Assembly: GCA_023897205.1 (NCBI GenBank)
Contig: JAHWDD010000002.1
Span: forward strand, 2,108,001 to 2,172,000
Length of the DNA: 64,000 bases
Direction: 5' to 3'
Origin: Exophiala sp. HKRS030
Taxonomy: Eukaryota > Ascomycota > Eurotiomycetes > Chaetothyriales > Herpotrichiellaceae
Shown: one piece after another, positions 11,874 to 22,983 of the stretch
Layout: each line of letters starts with the position of its first letter
How positions within the stretch are numbered: position 1 is the first letter of the stretch
Translations under genes and position numbers: made by a program
Notes under the pieces: model-generated
Databases searched by the model: none
What the model was told of the DNA's origin: nothing
What the model saw: the letters and a program-made list of their open reading frames with translations, nothing else

Positions 11874-12318
11874 TTTACCAGAACGTCCACGGGTACGTTC
11901 ATAGGTACTCACGGCTCAGTGAGACAGTGACAGGGAGTATGGTTGGGCGTGAACGATCAACTGACGTTCTTTCTTGGCGATGGAGTATCTTACGATGTAT
12001 ATAGCGATATATGTAGCTACGATTTATTGAACTTTACGTGCCTTGTGTGTGTGTGTCCCAAACGAAGGGCGTGAAGGTGTCGCAACTACTTTCATGGGCA
12101 AACAGTGGCTCTAGAGGTACTAACAAACACATATGCATGGTATGATACAAGGTTCTTTTGTTTGAGAGATACTAGTCTTACCAGACACATACATATAAGA
12201 TACAATGTATCAGGATAATAGAACGAGTTAAAAATGGTTTTCCTTGTACAAATCCTATATAGGGGTTATCTTTCTCATTATCAACTCTCTGATCCGACCG
12301 CTCCTCGTTCCTTTCCCC
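11874..12318. other. Convergent 3' region
   Basis: The 3' ends of the permease (plus) and the reductase (minus) face each other here. It is AT-rich with a short GT run near 12044-12055. No gene seen. Confidence 0.4.
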
Positions 12319-13448
12319 TCAGGACTGTTGCCGCAATAAATGCCACTGAACGACCTTCAAAAGTTCGTAAATCTGATCAAGCACAGGCGTCTTCACGCCT
12401 TTGGCCCTTGCCACCCTCAACGGCGCGCCCAAAATGACCTCCAATTCCAAGGGCTGACCCTTTTCCAGGTGAACCAACATGCTCGGTCTGAATGGGCTGG
12501 TGTCTGGGGTGTCTTTCAACAAAAACTGTACGACGTCTTCCGTTACCGTTTCTCCGTATCCCGCTGCTGTACCGATGGCGGCCATCTCACGCATGGCAGG
12601 CTCCAAAAGTGTTTTCCTGCCTGGACTCGAGAGGACTTCCCCCACGGACATTCTGAGTACGGCACAGATTGTGTTGTAAGAACCGTTCCACAACAACTTG
12701 CGCCAACGAGCGGCGACGATGTCTTCGGCCAAAACACATTCAGCACCAGACTTTTGGATTGTCCTCGCATCCGAGAGACCGGCATTGTAAACCTCAACAA
12801 ACGTACGTGCGGCTTCGAGTTGGGTGGAGCGTGGGAGAGGGTCGTCGACGTGGTGATAGTAAGGGCCTATCCTGAGTTGGTCGGGATCCTCGTGGAAAAC
12901 CGCGCGAGGGGATGTCGTTCTGGAACCTATCATGCTCAACCCCGAAAGTACAGGGATCTCGGGAAAGGCAGAGGCAAATGAATGTTCAATGTCCAAACCA
13001 TTCTGGATGAGGACGAGACTGGTTTTGCCTGGAGTGATGAGTGGTTTCAGGTCGGGGATGAGTGCGGCCACCAGATCAGGGATGGATTTGGTGGTGATGA
13101 CTATAAAGTCGTACGGTTGGTCTGTCGGTGCGGAAGAAAGAAAAGGTATTACTGTTGACGATACTAAATTAGCACGAATGGTACTCCGTACGAAGCTTCA
13201 TGGAAAAGGTCTGAGAAAGAAAGGACAAGAAGATGGCCGTGATGATTAGTTCTGGCTTGCTTACCTCGATGTGGTTTCCATCCTCGGATTTGACCATGAT
13301 CAACCGAATCTATATCGAAGCCATGATCTCGAACCACGGTGTAGTTGGATCGTAATACCGCCGTGACACGACACCTCTGAGACTTTTCCAGGACGTATGC
13401 TGCGATGGTTCCCACGCCGCCGGCGCCAATCAGGCACACGTTGAGCAT
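12319..13448 (-). CDS. Ketopantoate reductase family oxidoreductase (2-dehydropantoate 2-reductase-like)
   Basis: Two-exon model on the minus strand: 13448-13265 and 13121-12319, with a 143-bp intron, giving about 328 residues. The N-terminal Rossmann motif GAGGVG (residues 8-13) in MLNVCLIGAGGVGTIAAYVL binds NADP. VLRSNY then the family-typical segment FDIDSVDHG...GWKPHR and, after the splice, QPYDFIVITTKSIPDL follow in order. The C-terminal domain has the KLLWNGSYNTI helix (Lys and Asn of the active site) and the ELEVILGAPLRVAR end typical of ApbA/PanE. The start at 13448 is the first ATG; the upstream frame only offers TTG. Fungi carry several paralogues of this family, many not in pantothenate synthesis, so the substrate may be another 2-keto acid. 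The region just after the splice is shorter than in most relatives. Confidence 0.85.
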
Positions 13449-14444
13449 TATCACCCTCCACGACAAGGCAGACGTTCACCCGAGCGAAAAGGATGGATTG
13501 GAAGATTCTGTGGGTTTCCAGGCCTGGGAAACAATTCGATATCGTGAATCCGCGTCTCTCCCTCTCTCTCAGGCCTCGTGGTGTCGGTGTCCGCTGGGCT
13601 GAGTGCTTGCAACTTTGGGTGTCAAACGTCTTGGGACCAGGTATCACTCGTTCCGTAAACCTTCCCCTTCAAATGTCCAGCCTCCTGGGAAACATCTCGG
13701 TCAGGTCTTGCCAGTCAACGCGAGCGCTATGACTAACTTCCTGTCGGGCCTTTTCACCGACTCGTAACGCCACCACCCTGATTCTACCAACACTTGCCAG
13801 AAGTTGGAATCCTACGCGTGGACCTTCCCACACAGACAAACAAAATCGACGAGGGATGGGGACCGAGGTTGTGACTAATTCAAAAACGGATCAGCATAAT
13901 GGTAACGAGAGTGGATGGTGATGGACAGGCAAGTCATCCCGAGTACTTGTAGCAGCGTATGTGCCGTGATAAGCATGAAGTGGAGAACCTCAATCATGTC
14001 CCGCCCTCCACATGGCTGTTTCTCGGTGCCCGGTGTCATTGCGAGGTCACGCACCCAACGACTTTGACGAGGGATCGCTCAAGCGAGTTCGATGGGGACT
14101 GACATGAGCAGGTTTGCCTATGATACGGTCCGAGAGTCTGCTCGTTGACCCTTGCGATCAACGGTAAGGGAATTAATCTTTTTCTCCTGGGCTGATCCAC
14201 TACATCCCGTTGCCAGTCGGCATCAGTTTCGCATGCTCTTCACTGTATTTTCATTTCGCTCCTCACGTGTGAGTGGCATTGTCGGAAGGCGGGGGATGGC
14301 CTTGCATGGAGGCTAAGACAAGGAAAAAATATCAAACATTATTGATCTGGTAACAATAAAAACGTCCTGCCAACTGATCGTCGTTTAGGCGTGTTGCTGG
14401 CAGTATTGATAAACGGGTAGCGACTCTTTGAAGAACAAGGCACC
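13449..14444. other. Divergent promoter region between two oxidoreductases
   Basis: About 1 kb separates the reductase (minus) from the FAD oxidoreductase (plus). No gene or tandem repeat is seen. Confidence 0.4.
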
Positions 14445-15820
14445 ATGGCATACCTCCCAAAGTCATCGTCCATCTTGATTGTAGGCACAGGGACTTTTGG
14501 CCTCAGCACGGCAGTCCACTTGGCTAGACGGGGTTACACCAACATTCAATGTCTAGACCGATTCCCATACCCCTCGCCCGATTCGGCCGGGTACGACATC
14601 AACAAGATCATCGGAATGCGAAATGACACAGCTCTGACGGCACGACTGAGTCGAGAAGCGTTGGCTGGCTGGCAGGAGCCATTGTTCGAATCAGTATGGC
14701 ACGAAGTCGGCTTGATCACAGCAGGCACAAACGACGAGGCAACTGATTACTGTAGTCGTGCTTACCAGAGCTGGATCGATTGTGGCGAAGGTGACAATGT
14801 GCAATGGCTCGAGTCGGAGAAGGACTTCCATAAACTCGTCCCTCAGCTTCGAGACGGCTCGCTGCCGAACTGGCGTGGTTTCTATCACAGGAGAGCAGGT
14901 TGGGCATATGCAAAGGAGGCATTGCGGATAATGGGCAATGAGGCTGCGAAATTAGGAGTCAAGTTTGCAAGCGGGAAGTCAGCCACGATGAAGTCTCTGT
15001 TGCTGGACGGCCAAGGCAGAGCCACTGGCATCATTGCCGAAGACGGCACCCGCTGGATTGCCGACCGGATGGTTCTCTGCACAGGTGCCTGGAGCGATGC
15101 TCTGCTCGATACAGAAGGCCAACTAGAGGCAAAGTGTTGGACACTGGCCCACATACAACTCTCTCCGGAAGAGTGTGCAGCGTTTAAGGATATCCCGGTG
15201 GTGATGAACCTAGAAGAAGGTAAGTCGATCCAAGAGGTCAAGGAAGGCCAGACCTGACGCAGGGTTTCCCAGGTTTCTTTTTCGAGCCCAGCGAGGACGG
15301 GCAGATCAAATTCTGCAACGAGTTCCCTGGTTTCACTCACAAGGTGACGTTAGACGACGGGCGTAAAACGAGCGAGCCACGATCGAACGCCCAAAACCCA
15401 GGGGACACAATTCCGCATCAGTCACGAAAAGAGATCAGAAATCTTCTAGCCAAGACTGTGCCACGGTTCAAGGACAGGCCATTCGTGACAGAGAAAGTGT
15501 GTTGGTGCACTGATACGCGTGACCGAAACTGGCTGCTTGATGTACACCCAAAGCATCCACGTCTGATCGTCGCAACGGGAGATTCAGGCAATGCATTCAA
15601 GATGCTTCCTGTGATTGGAAAATACATCTCAGATCTGGTAGAAGGGAGATCTTTGGATCCAATGTTGAAGGAGTCATGGAGATGGCGGCCAGATCAGACA
15701 AGTCGTGACCAACGATGGGGTGGTGACGGAAAGACTCGTGATCTGAAGGATATGGATGGCTGGATGAATCATGAATCACAAGTAGAGTCTGCCAGATCTG
15801 TGAAGGAGTCGAAATTATGA
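14445..15820 (+). CDS. FAD-dependent amine/amino-acid oxidase (fructosyl-amino-acid or saccharopine oxidase-like)
   Basis: Exons 14445-15219 and 15273-15820 with a 53-bp intron, giving about 440 residues; the ATG sits in a good context (CACCATGG). The FAD-binding GTGTFG (Gly14, Gly16, Gly19) is followed by HLARRGYTNIQCLDR. The splice restores the family motif NLEEGFFFEPSEDG, and VCWCTDTRDRNWLLDVHP plus ATGDSGNAFKMLP follow. The Cys in the CWC segment matches the position of the covalent-flavin cysteine in monomeric sarcosine oxidase and fructosyl-amino-acid oxidases. Expected reaction: oxidation of a secondary amine or N-substituted amino acid to imine with O2, yielding H2O2. Candidate substrates are fructosyl amino acids, saccharopine, pipecolate or sarcosine. 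No clear PTS1 tripeptide is visible (ends ESKL), although SKL-like KL is close to a peroxisomal signal. Confidence 0.87.
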
Positions 15821-16444
15821 GGACGTATCCACGGAGCCAGTGTCCTTGTCTAGGTTGAGCGATCATTACAAGGTAAGAGAGTAACATATGAGGCGTCCAA
15901 CTAAGCAGTTTGAGGACATATGAATCTCATACAAGCTCCGTTGATGAAAGTTGGTGTAGTGGAGGAATGATGCGGCAGAAAGAAAGGACAAGGAGTTCAG
16001 GAATCTCTCAGGAGAGGAGAGTGCCTAAAGCGGCGAGCTGCCATTTTTCATCGGTAAAAGGACAATAGGCCTATGGGTACCCGGAGTATCTGTACTCCGC
16101 AACGACCTAGGCACCTACTCATACCTACTCATACCTATGTACTGTCCTTTCCCTCTAAGACTATTTACCAAGTGACGTCGGACTGGACTAGACGCCCGAC
16201 GTGTCCTACAGGCGATACTATGCATTCGAGTCAGGCCTTCAATCATCTAACATTAATTTATTCCCTCCCATCTTCGCCCTTTAGATGGATGCATCCATCT
16301 TTCCTCTACACCACCTTCGCTTCACTTCTTATACTCTAGCATCTTGACGTATTTCCTCTACTTCACCATTCCTCTGCCAACCACCCTCACTTCTAGCCTC
16401 ACTACCCCGCAAAGACGGTGTGTCACATAGCAACCTGCAAGGAC
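15821..16444. other. Upstream region of the flavin monooxygenase
   Basis: Contains an inverted repeat at 16082-16099 (listed separately) and a 10-bp direct duplication, CCTACTCATA, at about 16113-16132. No gene seen. Confidence 0.45.
16082..16099. promoter_or_regulatory. Perfect inverted repeat CGGAGTA-TCTG-TACTCCG
   Basis: Seven-base arms around a four-base centre, 346 bp upstream of the flavin monooxygenase start. The outer triplets form CGG-N12-CCG, the layout used by many dimeric Zn2Cys6 regulators, and each arm equals seven bases of the TACTCCGTA word dispersed through the window. Function as an operator is inference. Confidence 0.4.
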
Positions 16445-18378
16445 ATGATGGCGCAGAGAATCAATCACATCCGCCATGTCGGCGAGGGCAGCAAATCAGG
16501 ATATAACTACTATCCCGTCCTCATCATCGGTGCTGGCGAGTCTGGCATTGCCATGGGTTGCAGATTACGTTCGGTCCTGGGCTTCGACCAATTCCGCATC
16601 TTCGAACGACAGTCTGACCTTGGTGGGACGTGGTATTCAAACAGATACCCTGGGATAGCATGCGACATGTATGTATACGTAGCTCTCGTTCACTTCATGA
16701 CAGTGACTGACACGACACCCTGTGCGCCAGCCCAGCCATTCTATACTCCTTCTCCTTCAATCAGAACCCATACTGGACCACCCTCTTCCCCTCGGGCAAG
16801 GAAATCGTTCGTTACCTGTATGATACATGCGAAAAGTACCAGATCCTTGACAAGATCCAGTTCGATACATCCGTCAAAAGCGTGCGCTGGATGGACGATG
16901 CAGAAGAGTGGGAAGTCGTTCTGGAACATCTCGCGCCTGGCGTCGGGGACATGGCCACCTATGAAAGAAACGCATTTGAAGCAGAGAAGGGAGTGGGCTC
17001 GTCGGTCCTCTACACAGAGACTGTCCGCGCAAAGGTCGTGGTCAGCGCCGTGGGAGGTCTCGTGGAGCCAAAACCACCTCTGGATGTGCCCGGCAAGGAG
17101 ACATTCGAGGGCGAGATTGTGCACACGGCCAGGTGGAAGGCCGACCTGAATCTGCAAGGAAAGGACGTGATTGTCATTGGTACCGGTTGCAGCGCTGGAC
17201 AAGTGATGCCTCAACTTATCAAACCTGAATACGGAGCGAAGACTGTCACTCAGCTTATGCGTTCTCCACCCTGGGCGGTCCCGTTCATGCCGCCAGAAGC
17301 GAAGGAATTTTACCTAAAATGGATTCCCTGGTTGTGTCAGCATGTTCCAGGCTTCCAGAACAGCTTTCGCAAGTTGTTCTTCACCGCCATTGAAGCCGAG
17401 TTCATCAGCCTGTTCTCTCCGACCGAAGGTGCGCGGCACCGACGGAGCAAGAAGGGTGAAGAACTCCTTGCCTATCTCCGCTCGATAGTCCCCGAAGAAT
17501 ACCACGAGATCATGACGCCTGACTATGAAGTGTTTTGCAAACGACGCGTGGTGGACGAAGGATGGTTCAAGTGCTTGCAGGAACCCAATGTGGAGATCAC
17601 GAGCTTGCCCATCACCTCCATACAGCCTCATTCTGTGACCCTCGGTCCTGGACGATACTACCCGCCCATGTCGAAGACTGATTCCAAGGTGCCGACCGAA
17701 GCTCGCACCGTCCCCGCAGATGTGATCATCATGGCCAATGGTTACGAGACGAACCAGTGGCTTCACCCTCTTGATGTGACCGGCCGTGATGGTCGGTCGC
17801 TTTACAAGACCTGGGCTGACCGAGGAGGTGCCCAGGCGTACATGGGCACGGCAATGGATGGCTTCCCCAACTTCTTCATGATCTTTGGTCCCAACACAGC
17901 TACTGGCCACAGCAGCGTTATTCTTGCCTCGGAGAACATGGTGAATTACTCACTCAAATTCATCGACCCCATCCTTCGTGGCGACGTGGACACCTGGGAG
18001 GTCAAAGAGTCTGCTGAGCGCAAGTGGACGTCAGACTTGCAATCCCAACTCAAGAATTCCGTGTTCTTGTCTGGCGGATGCAGATCCTGGTACGTGACTG
18101 AAGATGGTTGGAATTCGACCGTCTACCCACGTACCCAGATCGACTTTACCTTGCGATGTATGTTCCCCCAATGGCGTCACTGGGACGCCAAATATACTCG
18201 CAAGGGTCTTCTCAAGCTTCAACTCGGACGTATCTTGAAGCTGGTTGGTGTCATCATGGCGCTTTGGGGAGCTGTTTTCACCGCACGGAATGGTGCGAAG
18301 AATACTAGAGACGTGTTGGTTCAGGTGGTCAAGCGAACTTTGGAGGGTGTTCGAGGTTTGTTAAACAAGGTAAGATAG
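16445..18378 (+). CDS. Flavin-binding monooxygenase, Baeyer-Villiger type
   Basis: Exons 16445-16668 and 16731-18378 with a 62-bp intron; the splice yields GIACDIPAILYSFSFNQNPYW, a strongly conserved segment. About 623 residues. FAD-binding GAGESG lies at residues 29-34, NADP-binding VIVIGTGCSAGQ near 221-235, and FEGEIVHTARW at about 200-210 matches the Baeyer-Villiger fingerprint FxGxxxHxxxW. PGIACDIP is also diagnostic. It should oxygenate a ketone to an ester or lactone, or a heteroatom, using NADPH and O2. A hydrophobic helix near the C-terminus (LKLVGVIMALWGAVFTA) suggests membrane association. The start is the first ATG in frame; a second Met follows at once. Its neighbours are another flavoprotein upstream and a haem-binding Dap1-like protein downstream. 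Substrate unknown. Confidence 0.88.
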
Positions 18379-18885
18379 ATCTTAAGATCTTGAGCTGATC
18401 GCCATCTCGGCGTTTTACTGTCATATTTTGCGATATAGGGGGATAGACATATACCTAGCAGATGCAGCGTTGGATGACTACAATTTTCTTCAAGAGCAAT
18501 GACGGATAGTTAGATAGGATCTTAGTATATTGGGACACATGGCTTTTGTTCCTGATGATCATGATCAGTTCTTCAGTACTCCGTATATCTTTATTAGTTG
18601 CAGCCTGGGCTCCATGTATTCCGTACTACGAGGCCGGGGGAATTGAAAAGCAAACACCCCTCCAACCAACAAAAATGCCCCCCACATTATTGTTTTCCTC
18701 TGTCTCCATCATTCCTCCTCATTCCATCATCCCACCATCTGACTGCGCAACCTTTTTGTACTTTGTACGTAGCGAGATTGGTGTCTTGTACTGTAACTCA
18801 TTCAAGAGTCCAACAACCACTCATTTTTTCCCTCTCTCTTTTTTTTCCAAAACAAAGATTCGTCACTCACATCTCGCCGCCCAAC
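18379..18885. other. Intergenic region, pyrimidine-rich toward the next start
   Basis: Holds a TACTCCGTA word at 18577-18585 and a C/T-rich tract (about 18820-18850) just upstream of the next ATG, typical of fungal 5' leaders. Confidence 0.45.
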
Positions 18886-19836
18886 ATGTCGGGGATCCCA
18901 CCTGGTATGTACGAGTAAAAGACAACCTTTGTTGAACCACAGGCCGCACCCTCGACCCCCATCCTCTTCCGCTGCATTGTTGATGTTGGTTTCACGGGCT
19001 AATCGTATCCCACTTCTATCGTTGATTCAGAGATTGAAGCGCACAATCAACTGGTTCGAGAGTCAATGTGAGTCCTCTCTTTTTTTTTTTGATCGATCAA
19101 AGTCCGGCCTCGAACTCGACTCACCGTGTCACATCTCGTGTGCCCCGTCCTCACCACCACACCTCTCTCTCTCTCCTCTCTCCCCCTCGCTGCTCTGCTG
19201 ACATTTACTCCGTCACAGCACCGCCCTGGCCACCCCCCTCAACCTCACCCTCCTGTTGGTCTTGCTGAGCCTGGCTTACTGGCGACTCCGACCTTCTTCC
19301 CCCCCGACCCTCCCCAAGGGCCCATCCCCGGTCGTCTTTCAGACCTACACCCCGAGGACCCTCCTCAAGTACAACGGGACCAAGGACATGCCGGTCTACC
19401 TGGCCGTCCGGGGAAAGGTCTACGACGTGACCGCCGGCCGCAACTTCTACGGCCCCGGGGGTCCCTACGAAAACTTCGCCGGCCGTGACGCCACCCGCGG
19501 ACTGGCCTGCCAGAGTTTCGACGAGGAAATGTTGACCAAGGACCTCGACGGTCCGTTGGACCCCTGCGAGGACCTCACCGCCGAACAGCGTGAGAACCTA
19601 CAGGGTTGGATCGAGAGGTTCGATGAAAAGGTACGTGCCACGGAGCATACACACAAACACACACACACACACACCCAAACCCAAACCCACAAATGTCACA
19701 CTCGGGGGGACATCATCACATCCTTCAAAACGTCACACCCAGATAACATCATACCCCTTACTGACATGAATCGTTCTGAAAAAAGTACCTTGTCGTGGGA
19801 AAATTGTTGCCTTTCAAAAAGACGGATTTCCATTGA
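18886..19836 (+). CDS. Membrane-associated progesterone receptor/Dap1-type cytochrome b5-like haem protein
   Basis: Four-exon model: 18886-18904 (19 nt), 19031-19067 (37 nt), 19219-19630 and 19786-19836 (51 nt), giving about 172 residues. The first two coding exons are tiny but splice into MSGIPPEIEAHNQLVRESI, leading into a single membrane helix (about residues 26-40). The cytosolic cytochrome b5-like fold follows, with YTPRTLLKYNG, VYLAVRGKVYDVTAGRNFYG and GPYENFAGRDATRGLA, matching MAPR proteins in which a tyrosine ligates haem. The last exon supplies YLVVGKL, the usual end. Known role of the yeast relative Dap1: supports Erg11/P450 function in ergosterol synthesis and azole tolerance, in the ER. 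I infer the same here. The acceptor of the last exon (AAAAAAG) is weak in pyrimidines but the protein match is strong. Confidence 0.85.
19649..19690 (+). repeat. (CA)n microsatellite in an intron
   Basis: Imperfect CA repeat running into CCCAAA units inside intron 3 (19631-19785) of the Dap1-like gene. Confidence 0.85.
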
Positions 19837-20203
19837 ACAAACTACATGATTCGACTCCCCTAGGGACACAGGATGCCAGGAAAAAGAAAGGTTATACTAC
19901 ATGTACTCATATGAACAATATCAAACAAATCTCTAAATTTGTCATGTCTTGTTGCTATTCGTAGCTATGGAACCTCTAAAACATACAAGTACAAAGTGCA
20001 TAAGAACCGTGACGAGTGTCGATTCAATTCTCATGCCGTAAACCCCAAACCTAGGTGTTATAGACTTGGTAACTAACACCCTCGGGCCTTCGATACTCCG
20101 GCATGCACCTGACATAACCTCACCGTACGTATTCGGGGGGTATCGTAGTAATGACGCATTATTGTTTCCACCACTCCGTGAGAGCCAACCTTTGTTTGAT
20201 TGT
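19837..20203. other. Convergent 3' region
   Basis: Between the 3' ends of the Dap1-like gene (plus) and the Ish1-repeat gene (minus). No gene seen. Confidence 0.4.
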
Positions 20204-21957
20204 CTACAACTCGTTCTTGGCGCTCGAAGCGCTCTTGGAAGCACTTTTAGATGCAGCGCTGGCTGCCGAACTTGCGCTAGAGGCACCAGAGGTTGCACTC
20301 TTGGATGCAACACTGGCAGCAGAGCTACCAGTAGCAGCAGCTTCTGCAGAGACAGATGCAGCAGTTCCTTGCGCTTGACCCAGGAGCCATTGCAAACTGC
20401 TCTTAAGGCGTTCAAAGATGGTTCCTGAGGGGGAGGTGGTTCCATATCGGAAGTAGTTGGCTTGTTTCTTGACCATCGCTCGAAGTTCATTGGTGGTGGA
20501 GCCCTGATAATTCGGGATGCCATAGCTGTCGAGATATGACTTCAGCTCACTGTCGGACCAGGTATCAAAGGCGGAGTCTTTGGCGGCGTTGGTTTGTTGG
20601 GCAAGATAGCTAGTCACCGACGCGTAACTAGTACCACCAGACTTGGAGGCTGAAGTGTACGAGTCTTGAGCTTGCTTGAGGAGTTCATCTCGGTTGGCGT
20701 TGGCATACTTCTTGGCCTTCTTTCCATGTGCTTCGAGATACTTGCGCAGATTATCGACGGTCCAGGTATCAAAAGTCCAGGCGGACCAGCCAGTGGCAGC
20801 CTTGTGCTTGTTCAGTCTGACCTGGGCCAAGAGTTGATCACGCTTGCTACCTTGGGGAACTGGGACGCCACGAGAGTCAAGGTAAGCCTTGAGACGAGAC
20901 TCAGACCAAGTGTTGATGGCATTGTCAAAGGCTTCGTCGGCGATAAGAGATGCATCATCAGTGGCTTTAGCGAACTCATTGCCAGCAGATGAAGTGGCTG
21001 CACCATATGCAGAAGCCGCCGACCCGGAAGCTGAAGAGGCCTTGTTCTCCAGTTCAGCACGGTGCTTGCGTGCCAAAGCAATCAATTCGTTCTTCTTGCT
21101 GCCTTGTGGAACAGGAACGCCATGGCTGTCCAAAAACTCCTTCAACTTGCTGTCAGACCATGCGTCGAAGAGAGCGTCAGTAAGGCTAGCCTGAGCACTT
21201 GCAGCTGACTTGCTGGCTGCTGCGACACCGCTCGAGAAGGAGGCACTGGCAGATGAAGCAGCCGCAGAGCTCTTGAGAGAAGCCAAGCGGGCGTTGCGTC
21301 GGACATGGGCAATGAGCTTATCACGAGTTGTGGGCTGAGGAACCGGGATGCCACGTTCATCGAGGAATTCCTTCAGATCGGATTCAGACCAAGATGCGTA
21401 TAACCAGTCACCCGGGTAGTGATAGTATTGGCCAGCTTTCTTGGCAACCGCTTCGTAGTTGTGACGAGCTGTGGCCAGAAGACTGTCTCTGGTTCGTGGC
21501 TGAGGGGCGGGAATACCGTGATGATCGAGGAAAGACTTGAGAGAAGATTCAGACCAGCTGTTTCCAAGTCAGTAAAAGGGGACAGGGTGGTCAAGAGTAT
21601 GTGCGCAGCTAACCTGTCGAAGATCCAATCTTTGACACTGCCATAGTGGTCATTGGCCTTGTCACCGGTCGCGACAACTGGCTCTACAACCTTGGCTTGC
21701 CAATTCTCCTTGACTAGATTCTCAAGATCCTTTCGGTCTGCGGGAGTTGGGTAGGGAATATCGTGGTCAGACAACCAACGTTCGAGCTCAGTCTCATGCC
21801 ACTTGTTGTAAACTGCGTTGGAGTCAGCTTCAGCTGAGAAGTCTAGAGATGCCAGGATCAAATTGAGCTTACCAGTCTTGCCGAACCAAGTGCTGGCAAC
21901 AGCAACTTCGGTAGAAGCCAGAGCAACGACGAGGAGTTTTGACAGAGAGAACTTCAT
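20204..21957 (-). CDS. Ish1/Msc1-type stress and nuclear-envelope protein with seven Ish1 repeats
   Basis: Exons 21957-21873, 21812-21614 and 21557-20204, introns of 60 and 56 bp, about 545 residues. An N-terminal signal peptide (MKFSLSKLLVVALASTEVAVA) is followed by repeats of about 40 residues with the pattern W-x-x-S-x-L-K-x-F/Y-L-D-x-x-G-I/V-P-x-P. I count seven: starting YNKWHETELERWL, then DWIFDSWSES, DWLYASWSES, DALFDAWSDS, INTWSESRLK, FDTWTVDNLR and FDTWSDSELK. Both splices fall inside repeats and restore them. Linkers and the C-terminus are Ala/Ser-rich. Fission yeast Ish1 is stress-induced and nuclear-envelope associated, and budding yeast Msc1 affects meiotic recombination; a role in stress or perinuclear/ER space is inferred. 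The first intron is 60 nt with no in-frame stop, so retention would add 20 residues. Confidence 0.88.
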
Positions 21958-22983
21958 GGTGGATGATGATTCTCTGTGCAAATGGTTAGGGAAGCAGGAG
22001 AAGAGAGAAGAGTTTGATGGAGAGAAATATGATGGGAGCAAACAAGTCAAGAGAAGGAAAGAGAAGGGCCGGAGTGTGTGAGCGTGTCGAGACCTTGACG
22101 TCAGACTGTCTTCACCGTTGAATCTGATGATGATGGAGAACTGGCCTTTTGTGACAGGATGTGGCGCTACTAGACAGGCACCCAAGGCAACGAGGAGCAG
22201 TCAATGGACACGAGTACAGTACGAGGACTTGTATGGCCACTGCTTTACGCTAGACTACTGCCATGAGCAACAAGAAGAGCCCAAAGCTCCAAGCTCCGAT
22301 ATAAATCGAGTACCTTTACAAACTCGGGTTCAGGTTCACCTCACAATGAGAGTAACTCGTGAACTTCTCCCTACTCGTATGAGTAAAAGCCAGTCACTGT
22401 CCGGAGATCAAATCCGCACGAAACATAGCGACGAACAGTAGTCATGGTCACAATGATGATGCTGGTTGTTGTAACTCGTTGCCTTGTTGCGCGACGTTGT
22501 GACGATTTGCGGGGTGAAAACACGCCTGGAAATTTACATTCTACGTCATGGCAACGGAAGGAGTCTTCCTGACGGTGTCTTTCTCCCAGGCAGTGTGAAG
22601 AAGTCTACAGCCCGCAATATTCAAGTCCAGGCCATATCATGGCATATAGAGGTAGGCAGAGACAACCTTCGCGCCATGAGATAGACATAATTGCTGTGCT
22701 AGACAAAAAAAGATACAAAAGAGGCCCTCTGTGTACTGAGCACTGCGTACTCCGTACATGTGAAGAATAACGGAAGTTGTGCTAGTGAGTATTAGAGGCT
22801 GGGCATTCAATGAGGTCATGGCAATTCCACGCATCGAGAAGTCGCATCCATGACATTTTTTGCTCAGCCATGTAATCAACCCCTCCTACTTGTAGACTAG
22901 GATACTATAGATATTTGTCCTCAGGAAATCATTACAGTACTCTTGATCATCGTAACATATTGATCGATGAACCAATTCCCAAA
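21958..22983. other. Divergent promoter region
   Basis: About 1 kb between the Ish1-repeat gene (minus) and the small protein gene (plus). A TACGGAGTA word lies at 22748-22756. No gene seen. Confidence 0.45.

Noticed and set aside
12340..12981. 213-codon plus-strand frame across the ketopantoate-reductase-like gene
   Set aside because: Antisense shadow; no recognisable motif.
15219..15273. Apparent frame break in the amine-oxidase-like flavoprotein
   Set aside because: A 53-bp GT-AG intron explains it and the splice recreates the conserved NLEEGFFFEPSEDG, so the gene is intact.
16669..16881. Apparent frame break near the start of the flavin monooxygenase
   Set aside because: A 62-bp intron (16669-16730) restores the conserved PGIACDIP segment; no pseudogene.
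6526..18378. Secondary-metabolite biosynthetic cluster
   Set aside because: No polyketide synthase, peptide synthetase, terpene synthase or prenyltransferase is present in or near the run.
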